DNA of 64,000 nt from Stropharia rugosoannulata (Eukaryota > Basidiomycota > Agaricomycetes > Agaricales > Strophariaceae), in NCBI GenBank assembly GCA_028532985.1, contig JANCIK010000002.1, positions 2,418,001-2,482,000 on the forward strand. The letters run 5' to 3'. The notes beneath the pieces were generated by a model that worked only from the letters and a program-made list of their open reading frames with translations, did not search any database and was not told where the DNA came from. Made by a program: the position numbers and the translations under genes. Of the stretch, positions 10,588 to 20,570 are shown piece by piece. Every line of letters begins with the position of its first letter. Positions within the stretch are counted from its first letter, which is position 1.

Positions 10588-12111
10588 CTAGTAGCCGTAG
10601 CCAGATGAACGGCCGCCACCCGGGCCTGAGACAGCTGCTGCGTTGTTGTTTTTGCCCGAGAGACTGACGTTCATGCTCACGGGCTGGACGCCAGGGCCGC
10701 CGTGGCCATTGACGCTGACCGGCATGGTGCTGACGACGCCCGCGCCGCCTACAAGGGCTGACAGCCGCGAGATCTCGTCGCGGGACGAGATAAGGGCGGA
10801 TGTGAGACGCTCGTTCTCCTGGGTCAGATATTCGACCTTGGCCTGCAATTGCGCAAGCCAGGCCTTTTTCCGTTGCCGACACTTGAGGGCGGCTGGAGAA
10901 AGATGAGCAAGGCGGATAATAAAAAAATTCGTGTCAGTCTTACCTTGACGGTTCCGCTCGAGGAAATTTTTGCGCTTCTCTTCTTCCGTCTCCGGCTTCT
11001 TATTTGTCCGCCTTGCCGCGTTAGAGTCGGCGTCATTGTCGTCGAGCTCGGCGGGATCGTCCATGTCGTCGACGTCGTCATCGTCATCGTCCTGGTCCTC
11101 AGACGTGCCGCGGAGGGCGGTCTTGTAGCGGCCGTTGGACGGCCTGGTGCGCTTTTGCTGTGTGTTGGCCCGGGCGGATGGGGCGGAATTTGTTGGTGGG
11201 GGAGACATTGCGTCGTACGACTTGCGCTTGGCACCGCGCTTGGTAATGGCGGAACCATTGGCGGGTGCCGGGGGATTTGGGTTGGCGGCGGCGCTGGCGT
11301 TGCCTGCGCGGGCCTGGGCCTCCTCGCGCTTTGTGAGCTCCTGATGCGCCTGAGAGAGGAGGAAGAGGCCGTTGGCGGCGGCGGAGGTCGCGTTGGCCGT
11401 GGTGGTTGAGTAGGAGTTTGCGTTGTCCTGGGTGCCGTTGGCGGCGGAGGACTGGTGGTGGAAGTTGGAGGCGGCGTAGGGCTGGGAAGGGTTGGCGGGG
11501 TTGGCTGGAGCTGCGGCCGAGTTGTTGAGGACGCCGGAGATGGCGTTGAGGGTGTTGGGGGTGATGGTGGGGCCGGCGGGGGCGGTGGGGTTGCTGCCGC
11601 CGTTCATGATGGCGAGGAAGGCAGCGGTGCCGGGGGAGGGGGGGAAGCCGCCGACGAGGGGGGTGAGGCCCGTGCGGGGGGTGAGGCCTGTGCGGGGAGT
11701 GAGGCCCGTGCGGAAGGTGGCGGGGTCGAAGGGGAGGTGCGGGGCCTGGTCGTGGGCTGGCTGGGGCCCTGCGAGCATGGCGGGGGAGAGTGGGCCCGAG
11801 CGCAGGGAATTTATGGAGCCCTGGTTGTAGCCCCAGGAGTAGTTTGTGTCTGCCGGGGACGAGATGGAGGCGAGGGGCGGGAGGACGGGGCGGGGGGACG
11901 CGGAGCGGTGGGCCGAGTCGGGGCGGGAGCGGGGGCGGTCGTCATTGTCCTTGTCGTTGTGGGGGGACGCGGAGGCGTTGCGGACGTTGGAGGGGGTCTT
12001 GAAGGACTCTTCGAAGGGATTGGGCTCGAGATAGAAGTCTGAGCGCGTCTGGCGGACTGCGCGGGGCTGTGACTGGTCAGAGTCTGGAGAGCGGTCTGGC
12101 GTGGGTGACAT
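10588..12111 (-). CDS. ATF1: ATF/CREB-family bZIP stress transcription factor (Atf1-like)
   Basis: Nuclear transcription factor of the Atf1/AtfA class, normally downstream of the Hog1/Sty1 stress MAP kinase. Two exons (12111-10944 and 10892-10588) around a 51-nt intron give 490 residues. N-terminal Aft1 domains are visible: NPFEESF, then RSGPLSPAMLAG, then a triple RTGLTP repeat in the HRA-type region. The bZIP reads KRKNFLERNRQ, splice, AALKCRQRKKAWLAQLQAKVEYLTQENERLTSAL, with a leucine zipper following. The acidic block DEDDDDDDVDDMDD-like lies before the bZIP. I chose the ATG at 12111 (MSPTPDRSPDSD) because it gives the usual family N-terminus. An in-frame ATG at 12171 would add 20 hydrophobic residues. 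Codons are very GC-rich. It lies 87 nt downstream of the DUF3445 gene on the same strand. Confidence 0.9.
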   Translation of the reverse strand: MSPTPDRSPDSDQSQPRAVRQTRSDFYLEPNPFEESFKTPSNVRNASASPHNDKDNDDRPRSRPDSAHRSASPRPVLPPLASISSPADTNYSWGYNQGSINSLRSGPLSPAMLAGPQPAHDQAPHLPFDPATFRTGLTPRTGLTPRTGLTPLVGGFPPSPGTAAFLAIMNGGSNPTAPAGPTITPNTLNAISGVLNNSAAAPANPANPSQPYAASNFHHQSSAANGTQDNANSYSTTTANATSAAANGLFLLSQAHQELTKREEAQARAGNASAAANPNPPAPANGSAITKRGAKRKSYDAMSPPPTNSAPSARANTQQKRTRPSNGRYKTALRGTSEDQDDDDDDVDDMDDPAELDDNDADSNAARRTNKKPETEEEKRKNFLERNRQGKTDTNFFIIRLAHLSPAALKCRQRKKAWLAQLQAKVEYLTQENERLTSALISSRDEISRLSALVGGAGVVSTMPVSVNGHGGPGVQPVSMNVSLSGKNNNAAAVSGPGGGRSSGYGY

Positions 12112-12140
12112 GGTGACGACGTTGGGGGTCCTAAACAGAA

Positions 12141-12158
12141 TGACGACTGCTGACGTAG
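12141..12158 (+). promoter_or_regulatory. paired TGACG half-sites upstream of the bZIP gene
   Basis: TGACG occurs twice exactly 10 nt apart (12141 and 12151; the second is TGACGTAG), 30-48 nt upstream of the bZIP ATG and inside the 87-nt gap after DUF3445. TGACG is the ATF/CREB half-site, so direct autoregulation is possible. The function is inferred only. Confidence 0.3.
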
Positions 12159-12198
12159 ATGTTATATTCACGCCCTGTTTGGTGCTATTTGATGCAGA

Positions 12199-14133
12199 TC
12201 AGTGCCTGGCCACATCCGGCCTCGACATGTACTCCACCACACAGTCCCACCACTCTCCCCGGTACTGTCCCTTGTACTCCCCCACGTCCCTCGGCCAGCT
12301 CCGCAGCGCACTCACAAGCCGTGCCGGCACCCCTGCCTCCCGTCCCAGCGCAACCACTGGCGTCAGGTATGTCCGCACCGTGAACACCACCGCCCCGCTG
12401 CGCCCCAGCCGCCTCACCGTCTGCCGCTCCGACCGCATCCGGATCCGGTCTGCCGTCGCCGCCGCCGCCGCCGCCCCGCCGTCCGTCAGCGTCCGGTGCC
12501 CGCCCATCGACAGGTACTCGTCCTCCCCGCCCACCATGCTCGTCGCCCATCCCAGCTCCTCCGTGTCCACCGCCCCCGCGTTGTCCTCCGGCACCACCTG
12601 GAAGAAGTAGTTGTTGCGCACCATCGGCTTCTCCAGCGCCAGGCGCCGGAAGAAGCGCGCCAGGCTGCCCGCCAGCTTGTCCGCGTCTACATACTCAGAT
12701 TAGCATCCATCAAAAGAAGACTGGCCCAAAATTTAATGCCGATGACGCATGTGTGACGACATCAGCCGAGTGACCTGCCTCAAGGCCCCCCCGCCTTGGC
12801 ACCCATCCTTTTTTTATCCACACCGCCACCGCACTCTCAAACCTCATCGCCACAAGCCAATGCCCGCAAAAATAAACTCACACTGCGGAACATGCCCCGA
12901 GATGTGTATCTCGTCCAGCGCCATCCCGATCTTGTCTTGCATCCGCCAGAACCCTGCGAAACAGTAAATGCACCGCCCTCGCCGCTATCTGCAAACTTGC
13001 CTGGCAGTGTCACGCTTCCCGCCTGGAAATAGTAGATCCCGTCGTCGCCTGTGCTCTGCTCTTATCTCTCGCCTTTTCCAGCTGTTTGGCCTGCTTACCT
13101 TCCATCATCAGTATCAGATCATCTTGAACTCTGCAATCGCTCAGCTCCTGTCTATCACATCTCGCAGCCCACTCACAATAGTCCTGCGACTTCTAGTGCC
13201 CGTTCCGGTGCCCGCTCCCCATCTGCAACAGAGAGCGGCACATCATATGACACCCCGATAGATTTCATCGTCACCCGCTTCACAGCCGGCAGCCCCTCCC
13301 AGCCCCAGTCGCAGTACGCCTCTCCCTCGCCCGCTTCAACGCGCTGCGCGTGCCGCTCGACGCTAAAGTCCAGCGGGTACCGTCGTGAGAGGTACTCGCA
13401 CAGCTCGTGTACGAGCTCAACGGCTGCAGCCGCGTAAGCACACTCCGCGTCACTCACAGCGCATACACGCACCTGCCAGCTCGCCGCCCTTGACTCGCGG
13501 GTTCGCGTCGTCCTTGAGCACCCGCACGGGGTACCCCGCCCCGCTGCGCGTCGCCAATCTGTGCGTCTTGATCGCGTGGTACTGGACGTGCTCGCGGTCC
13601 AGCTGCGCGTCTGCGTCAGTCACCGCATATACGCTACAGCCATATGCGCACCTCGATCCAGTCGTTCCACACCATGGCGCGCAGGCCCATAGTCACGCTA
13701 CCTCCAGTCAGTCTACAGCCCTTGCACCGGAGTGGTGGTACGCACTGGTATGGCCCGTACCGGAAGGGCCGGTACGGCACCGGTTTCACTGCAGACAGCG
13801 GCTCTGCGCCCGGCTCGATATGTGGGTAGGTGAACTTGGTTGGCGTCCATTCTGGGCGGGAGTGGGTGCCCAGACGGGCAGAAAAGAGCAGGCGTGCTCA
13901 CCTCCGGGATTGCGCTCCTTGTTCTTGTCCTTGATGGTGTCCTTCTCTTTGGCTTGTGCCTTGACTGCGCTTGTGGCTGCGCGCGCACGGACGCCAGCAT
14001 GGAGGACGAGGGCGCCGCCTGCTAGCGCCGCAAGGACGACTGGCGCGGTGGTCTTGTCGACCACGATGCCGTACTGTGCCAGAAAGGCATAGAGCGGGGT
14101 TAGGACGTCATTGGCTCTATCGACGAACGACAT
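12199..14133 (-). CDS. DUF3445 protein (heme-dependent oxidative N-demethylase-like), membrane-anchored
   Basis: The fungal DUF3445 family is related to the alpha subunit of bacterial heme-dependent oxidative N-demethylase; the fungal substrate is unknown to me. Exon 1 (14133-13902) encodes an N-terminal membrane helix (APVVLAALAGGALVLHAGV) and a charged linker. Later exons carry the core: EWTPTKFTYPHIEPGAEPLS, PYRPFRYGPYQ, TMGLRAMVWNDWIELD, ELVHELCEYLSRRYPLDFSV, VSYDVPLSVADGERAPERAL, FWRMQDKIGMALDEIHISGH, EKPMVRNNYFFQV and RMRSERQTVRRLGRSGAVVF. It ends RPDVARH at 12199. About eight short introns interrupt it. The family's usual length is about 400 residues, which fits. GC content and codon use are high, like the bZIP gene next to it. 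Start chosen: first ATG before the membrane helix. Confidence 0.85.
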
Positions 14134-15626
14134 AATCTACTCGATTGTGAGGGAGAAGAAGAAGGTTGTCAACGTCGGTGCGCACGTTCTGGTAAGTTTC
14201 TGCGTTGTGTTAATATAACCAAGTAGGTTCTGGAGTGGGAGTGGCGCACGTAAGTAAGCAATGCCCCTTGTTCCTGGCGGCTGGCGGGACAGATATTCTC
14301 CACCGGTTGTTGTGTTTACGAGACGGTGATGGATGTAGGAGGCAAACAAGAGCGAAGCTGCGAGCGCGCGAGTGGCCTAAGTTAAGTATGCGGTTGCCGG
14401 CGGGTGGGCACGGCGTCGTATGTAAGAAAATGGACAGTTGGGTTCTGCGACTTCTGGAGGGTCTGGCCCGGACAAATGCAGCAAAGCGCACGTCCTGTTC
14501 GGCACGGACGTGCCTGCAGGCAGGCACTCTTACCGTTTACGTTGAGCCGCAGTGTGCGTGGGAGCCCCGCGTAGATATAGAACTCCCAGAGGCTCCCGCT
14601 CTGTATGGGTAATCCATCACAATTGCGACTATTATCTTGCGGATGCTCTTCTGCGTGACCGTCCGTCTGGGGTTAAGTAAAAATTCTGAGGGTAAGCTTC
14701 GGCCGTGGTGCTGGGAATGTGGATAAGCACGGGTGGCTCGGGTGGAATGGACGCGGGTGCGGCGCACCACATGTGCATGTTCATGTGCTCTCTGGGTGCG
14801 AGGGAGCGAGAGCGTGGGCGCGTCGCGGGGCGGAGGATGGGACGGGAGGACGGGGGAGCTGGATGATGTCTTTCAGTGGACGTTTAAGTACGTCTGTGGT
14901 GCTGCTCTGCCATAGCAGCAGCAGAGGGCCTAGATTCTTACCGTCATGTCTACGTGGACGGCGCGTGCAGTGAAATGACGACACGGCCCGCGTGTCCCGC
15001 GCGTACCGGGATCGACCCACATCATTCAGTTTGGCTTTATGAATTGAGGAATACTTGCGGTGACGACATTGGGCAGCTAACGCTCTTTGGAACCGATCAG
15101 GGTAAGCAGTATACTTTGCGTGTAGACGCCCGACAAAAAAACGTGGGCCGCGACGCGCGTCATGACAATAATATTTTAGGCTTGTGGGCGCTTGTTTGAA
15201 GTGCGCCTTATTTCCTGCTCGGGAGCTATGACAGAAAATCTCTGTGTACTGCCGCAGATCAGCATTGACGGGCTGCTGTGCGTGCAGCGCTAATAATACC
15301 GGCGCTGGGGCCAGTGGGTGCGCAAGTACGTCATAGGCTGCGGGCCTCAGTGGGTGAGTGGGCTGTGTTACATGTATTAACTGCCAGTGCACGCAGAGTG
15401 ACATCATAAGTACCACATCCTCTGCCATGCCACGCCGTTCTGTCATGACCTGCATGTCTATATAAGCGTGGTGATAGACTGCGATGGGATCCCACTTCCG
15501 GAAATACCTCGTAGCTCGAGAACCAAATCACCCCACGTCTATCTGTCGCATCTCATTTCATACCGCAGTCGTTCTCCCGCGAAGAATTTAGCCTCGCACA
15601 ACACACTTCAAAGTAATAATACCGCC
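14134..15626. other. intergenic between DUF3445 and the small basic protein gene
   Basis: About 1.5 kb between divergent genes. It holds a 224-codon minus-strand frame (14781-15455) and a 125-codon plus-strand frame (14235-14612), neither with recognisable domains; this region is GC-rich, which favours chance frames. A 12-bp palindrome TGCCTGCAGGCA lies near 14510. The right end is the promoter of the downstream gene. Confidence 0.45.
15459..15466 (+). promoter_or_regulatory. TATA box
   Basis: TATATAAG lies 161-168 nt upstream of the ATG at 15627. It is the best TATA match in the window and predicts transcription starting near 15490-15500. That leaves a leader of about 130 nt and suggests a regulated, possibly strongly expressed gene. 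Confidence 0.55.
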
Positions 15627-16052
15627 ATGCCCTTGTTTGGATCCCGACGCAGCGCCCCCAGCCACAGTCCCTACCACCACACGCAGCACCGGCGCGGCGG
15701 CCTCTTCCACCGCAAGGACAAAGATCGCGTCGCAGGCGGGCTGAGTGCGTCGCATCTACCATCTCGCAGTCATTGACGCGGTGCTTACTGACTCCCTTTT
15801 TCTATAACCCGCAGAAGCCTCGCTAGCCAACCCGAATACCACCCACGCAGGCAGGAAGCAGGCAAAGCGTGAGCTGCGCGCCATGGTGAGTGCAGTCATG
15901 AGTCGTCCAGTGAAGCACCCGAGGCTGATTGTGATTGTTCCCTCTCGCAGGGCCGCGATACGCATGTCCCGCTCATGACCAAGATCAAGCGCACGCTCGG
16001 CATACGCTCGACCCCGCGCCGTGCCCGCGTCATTGAACGCACCCGATATTAA
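15627..16052 (+). CDS. small basic conserved-looking protein, 96 residues
   Basis: Three exons (15627-15744, 15815-15885, 15951-16052) sum to 291 nt. The product begins MPLFGSRRSAPSHSPYHHTQ, continues RRGGLFHRKDKDRVAGGLKA, SLANPNTTHAGRKQAKRELR, and ends with a block reading DTHVPLMTKIKRTLGIRSTP. It is very basic, has no signal peptide or membrane segment, and has a His-rich start. The layout (KDxDRVAGG, NPNTT, GRKxAKxELxxMG, VPLMTKIKRTLGIRSTP) looks like a defined family I believe occurs widely in basidiomycetes, but I cannot name a function. Splice sites are GTGCGT/GCAG and GTGAGT/GCAG. The upstream frame stays open to 15468, but the TATA box supports the ATG at 15627. It is convergent with MRS6. 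Confidence 0.72.
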
Positions 16053-16219
16053 ATACTCAAGAGCACACCACATGTTATACCCAAACCCGTCCATAATTTG
16101 TAGCCATATCCTGCGCGCACTGTATCGCGCCAGTCCAATGTACATTATATTACTACACCCATAGTTAATTCCAGTATATGTATAATTAAAGTCATAAAAA
16201 GAACGCGTCTTGATGTGCA

Positions 16220-18051
16220 TTACCAGTCCGAGTCGTTCTCGTCCTCGTCTGTGGGTAGCGGCGGCCAGAAGGAAACGGGTTCAGCGTCCTCTTCGCTAGA
16301 CGGCTGGCCCCTCCTCAGCGCCTCAACTGCAGCGCGAAACACGGCCTCGGCAGTCTTCGTCGCTTGGTCTGGGAAGTCAGGTAGGGATGCGATAGGTAGC
16401 TGGGCAGGGATGAGATACGTCGAGCTGTCTTTCCTCGATGCGGACGCTTCGGTCGCGGGGAGTGGGACCTCAGGGAGCTCCAGGAAGAAGAGGCTGAATA
16501 GCGGCGCGAGTGGAGACGCTGAGCCGGCGGCGGGCAGCTTCATGAGGGCATCGACGTAGGGTCGCAGAATACTCTCCGTAGTTGTTGGTTGTTCTGGAAC
16601 CGCCTCGAGAGGTAGGGATATGTTGACCAGCCCTAAAATATTGTCAGTTTTTTTTAAGGGGGCTATACCTATGGAGATATACGAGCGCTTACATTTGCCC
16701 TTGGGCGCTGAGAGCGACCCTTCGCCGTTTATTAGTACAGTTGCTGGATGGGCCGCGGAACCGCCATCGACGGAAGAGGGAGGGAATACAACGATAGCCG
16801 TGTCAATAGTGCGGTCTTTGGGGGCCGGAGCAACTGGTTCGCCGTCCACATCCTCAAGTGCGTTGGTCTCCTGGGGAGTGGCTGGGGGTTGTAGGGCCAG
16901 AGGTTGGTCTATGATCAAAATACAACGGGCAACCGCTGTTAGTATCGCCCGTGGAACGCCCGCAGATTCTGCTGTGAGTTGGTGAGCAGAGCTGCGCAGG
17001 GTTTCGGGCACGTATTCCGGGGAAGAAATCAGCAGTTTGCACGAAAGTGTGTCTGGAAAGTCGTCGAGATCGACAGTGTAGTTGAGAGTGTTCGTCGCTT
17101 CGCTCGGTGCGGCGTCTGTGGGCTCGGTGATAGTAGGCTTCTCAGTTTCAGCCACCTTCAGCACTTTCCTGGAAAGAATGTAGACGGCGCCGCTGACCGC
17201 CGCAGCTCTGCAGAAGCCTTGGGCTATGTCGCCGATGCCACCATAATCGCCAATGAGGAACGGCGAGGAACCATACCGCCCGCCTGACCGCAAGTAATTC
17301 CGTAGACGGTGCAGTGTTGGCAGTGTAGGCTCTGTGGCATTATGAGTTACATAAAGTACATCTTTGAAGAAGAGGCGCACCAGCAGAAGACATGCAAAAC
17401 GCTAGCGAGTAACCGATGATAGTGGATAATTCCTGGCTCAAGGAAAAGACATTCGGCAGAAACTCGAGGAACGGCGTGTCCTCATTACCTTCGAGCTCTT
17501 TCTTGTCCTCAAAGTCTCCAGCGGCAAATGTTAGGAAGCGCATGAGCCTCCGCTTTTCTATCAGGCTGATTTCCTTGCTCTTGAATATATCTTCTTTACT
17601 GCCAGGCACGCTCTTTATTGCTCCTGAACCATACACGCTGACAGACTCTAGCAGCCTAAATCCGCTGTACTTGGCCACACCCGAGTTCACGAGCGACGCT
17701 ATCAGGGGGCCAATGGAGGGTATAACCGCTGGCCGGAGGCATATTGAGTACTGCCGGGATTGCGAAGGCACTTCCGACGAGCGAGATATGCTCTGGAACC
17801 GCGAAGATAGTCCTTGATGTGTAGTATTGTCTGCCCACTTCACAAGTTCTTCGAGAGATAGACTGGCCTCGTCTGCGCCGTAGTATGGGTTCGAGTCGAT
17901 GTGGGCAACCTTGCACCCGGCCTTTGCAAGCGCGCTGGTAGATCATTAAATTAGCGTGCCTTGTATGTAATAGTTGCACAACGCACGCGGCGATAATGCT
18001 GTTCACCAGGCCTGTGCCTAGAATGATAACATCGAATTGGCTCTCCTCCAT
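16220..18051 (-). CDS. MRS6: Rab escort protein (Rab geranylgeranyltransferase component A)
   Basis: Presents Rab GTPases to the geranylgeranyl transferase and delivers them to membranes; cytosolic member of the GDI/REP superfamily. Four exons (18051-17987, 17934-17381, 17331-16693, 16632-16220) sum to 1671 nt, 556 residues. The N-terminal dinucleotide-like fold reads FDVIILGTGLVNSIIAAALA, then CKVAHIDSNPYYGADEASLS. Further conserved parts are the block ending FCMSSAEPTLPTLHRL, and GGRYGSSPFLIGDYGGIGDI followed by AQGFCR. It has a serine/proline-rich middle and an acidic C-terminus (EDENDSDW). REP rather than Rab-GDI is indicated by the long insert and the length. The 60-nt intron 16633-16692 is in frame and stop-free. 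It is divergent from the nucleolin-like gene, with 222 nt between the ATGs. Confidence 0.88.
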
Positions 18052-18273
18052 GTCGATCTCGTTGAACAGAAGGCGATGTCGAAGGACTTTAATGGGCTTA
18101 CACAAGCGCCTTGCAACGGGCCGCGCAAGCCGTATGCAATCGCGTCTCACGTGCCTACTTTCTTTGGCCTACCCTAAACTCCGGTTTGCCATCCGAAATT
18201 TTTGGGATATCCAACTTTTTTCACGCTACCCCTTCTCATCCCTTCCTCCCTGCCCTTCTCACACTCTATTCCA

Positions 18274-20090
18274 ATGGGCAAATCCGATAAGAAGACCGAA
18301 AAAAAGGCCGCCGCCCCCACGAAAGCAGCGAAGGAGGAGGTGAAGAAAGCCGTCGTCTCGTCGAAGGACATTTTGGCTAAGGCGAAAAAGGCTGTAAGTT
18401 GCATATCTGGTTGCGCTCCAAGTATCCAGATACTAAGATAGCTATCCGAACAGGCTAAGGCTGCTCCCGCCGCTGAGACCAACGGCAAGAAGGTACCTAG
18501 TGCACCCATCCTTTTTTTAACTGTGTGCTGATGTGAACATCTTTAGTCCAAAAAGGCCAAGGAGCCATCGTCGTCCGAGGAGAGCTCTGAATCGTCGTCT
18601 GAATCTGAGGATGAGAAGCCCAAGACTGCCCAAGTGAAGGTTGCTGCTAAGGCGCCTTCAACGTCGTCCGACTCGAGCGACAGCGACAGCAGCGACTCTG
18701 AGGACGCGAAGCCGGCCAAGGCTGCCCCCAAGGTGGCTGCGAAGCCCGCTGCCCCTTCCCCCGCGAAGAAGGCCGTCCCTAAAAAGGCGCCCTCCCCCTC
18801 GTCCTCCTCTTCCGAGTCGGATTCGTCTGACGACGAGAAGCCCGTTCCCGCAAAAGCTGCTGTCAAGGCTGTCACGAAACCCGCCGCAAAGAAGGCCGAA
18901 TCTTCCTCCTCATCCTCCTCTTCGGAAGACGAGGCCCCCTCAAAAGCGGCTAAGGCTGCACCCGCAAAAGCTGCGGCTAAGGCCAAATCCAGCTCCTCTG
19001 ACAGCGACAGCGACTCGTCTGACTCCGACGAAGAGACTCCTGCCGCTGCTCCCAAAAAAGACATCGCCAAGAAGGCCGATTCATCTGACGAGGAGTCGGA
19101 CTCATCTTCGTCAGACTCGGATGGTGATGTGAAAATGGCCGATGCTGCCGCGAAGACCAACGGATGTTAGTGTGAAGCTGTAATTTCTATTATTTTAGTG
19201 CTCATTTTTCTGTAGCCTCAAAACGCAAGGCTGAGGACGACGAAGAGCCCCAGGCAAAGAAAGTCAAGCTTGCCGATGGCTCTGCTGGCTCTCCTGCTGA
19301 GGAACAGTCAACCACTGTTTTCGTTGGTCGCCTGTCGTGGTCAATTGACAGCGACCGCCTTGCTCAAGAGTTCGCTGCGTGCGGTGAGATCGAATCCGCC
19401 ACTGTTCAAACCGACCGCGAGTCCGGAAGGTCGAGAGGTTTCGGTTACGTTCGCTTCAAGACTGCCGATGCTGTCGAGAAGGCTCTTGAGATGAGCGGTG
19501 TTGAGATTGACGGCCGCCCCATCAACGTTGACCGCAGCACTGCTCCTGACAAGACGAAGACGAGGGAGAACAGGGCTCGTACTTTCAACGACGAAGTCAG
19601 CGCGCCCAGCAACACGCTCTTCGTTGGCAACCTGAGCTTCGGCGTCACCGAAGATACCGTTTGGAGCTTCTTCAACGACTACGGTGTCAAGAACGTTCGC
19701 CTGCCCACTGACCGGGATACTGGTAGGCCCAAGGGCTTCGGCTACGTCGAGTTTGAGGACGTCGAGGGTGCCAAGAAGGCGTTCGAGGCCTCGAACGGCG
19801 CTGATATCGAAGGTCGCTCCATCCGTCTTGACTTCTCGCAGCCCAGAGACCCTGCTGCTGGAGGCCGCGGAGGATTCGGTGGAGGACGCGGTGGTGACCG
19901 CGGCGGGCGTGGTGGAGGACGCGGATTCGGTGGAGGACGTGGGCGTGGCTTTGGCGGCGACCGTGGCGGACGCGGTGGATTCGGTGGAGGCCGTGGTGGC
20001 GACCGTGGTGGTCGTGGACGCGGTGCCCCCCGGGGATCTGCCAGGACTGGAGGAATTGCCTCCTTCGAGGGCAAGAAGGTGGTCTTCTAA
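18274..20090 (+). CDS. NSR1: nucleolin-like pre-rRNA processing protein (Nsr1/Gar2)
   Basis: Nucleolar RNA-binding protein for pre-rRNA processing and small-subunit assembly. Four exons (18274-18393, 18454-18492, 18547-19165, 19216-20090) sum to 1653 nt, 550 residues. The order is a Lys/Ala-rich start, several long acidic serine blocks (runs of S, E and D, likely casein kinase 2 sites) separated by basic KPAAKKA-type linkers, then two RRMs, then an RGG tail. RRM1 has RNP2 TVFVGRL and RNP1 RGFGYVRF; RRM2 has LFVGNLSF and KGFGYVEF. The tail is about 60 residues of GGRGG/FGGGRGG repeats, typical methylation targets, ending EGKKVVF. This three-part layout is diagnostic. Its 3' flank contains a 15-bp direct repeat. 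Confidence 0.93.
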
Positions 20091-20570
20091 GAGCCTTCTG
20101 CACTCAATCTTTTTATTCCTTCCACACGTACACTTACACTTAATTTATGGTTCCTGCCTGCTTCATGACTTACGACGGTTTTACTCGCCCTGTGCATTAC
20201 TTTCATGTACGCTATTGGAGGCTCAGTTATGGTTCCTGCCTTCTTGTTCGCAACTTTTTGTCGGTCCTTACTACGATTGTAAAATCATATGAATCAGTAG
20301 ATCATTCCTATTGGAATTCTTTACAAGTTTGCAATAGTGTGACTACGCCTGATTTTGTTTTGCTAGAATCGTCAAGCATTATTGCGCCGTTTGATTGTTC
20401 ATTTGAAGTAATAAAAAAAGAAGAAATGTAACATGTAGTAAGAAGAAAATTATGTCTGAAGTATTAGAAAGGTATATATTAGACAACCGACAGAGACCAA
20501 GATACACGGATGACATTGATTGTCTCCTGTGGTAAGTGTGGTGGTGGTGGTGACATTTATAGTAACCAAT
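20091..20570. other. convergent 3' flanks of NSR1 and RIC8
   Basis: AT-rich intergenic DNA between two converging genes. It contains the direct repeat described separately, a GTGGTGGTGGTG microsatellite near 20540, and AATAAA-like A-rich sequence near 20410. No coding signal. Confidence 0.6.
20145..20241 (+). repeat. 15-bp direct repeat in the NSR1 3' flank
   Basis: TTATGGTTCCTGCCT occurs exactly at 20145-20159 and again at 20227-20241, start-to-start distance 82 nt, about 55 and 137 nt after the NSR1 stop. Such repeats in a 3' UTR can be RNA-protein binding sites or a small local duplication. Confidence 0.8.

Noticed and set aside
11455..12042. 195-codon plus-strand Gly-rich frame
   Set aside because: Antisense shadow of the GC-rich bZIP coding exon.
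14781..15455. 224-codon minus-strand open frame
   Set aside because: No domain, no consistent composition, GC-rich surroundings, and it overlaps a promoter region; I treat it as a chance frame.
17887..17900. GGGTTCGAGTC, B-box-like
   Set aside because: Inside the MRS6 coding exon (antisense of IDSNPYY); no tRNA structure.
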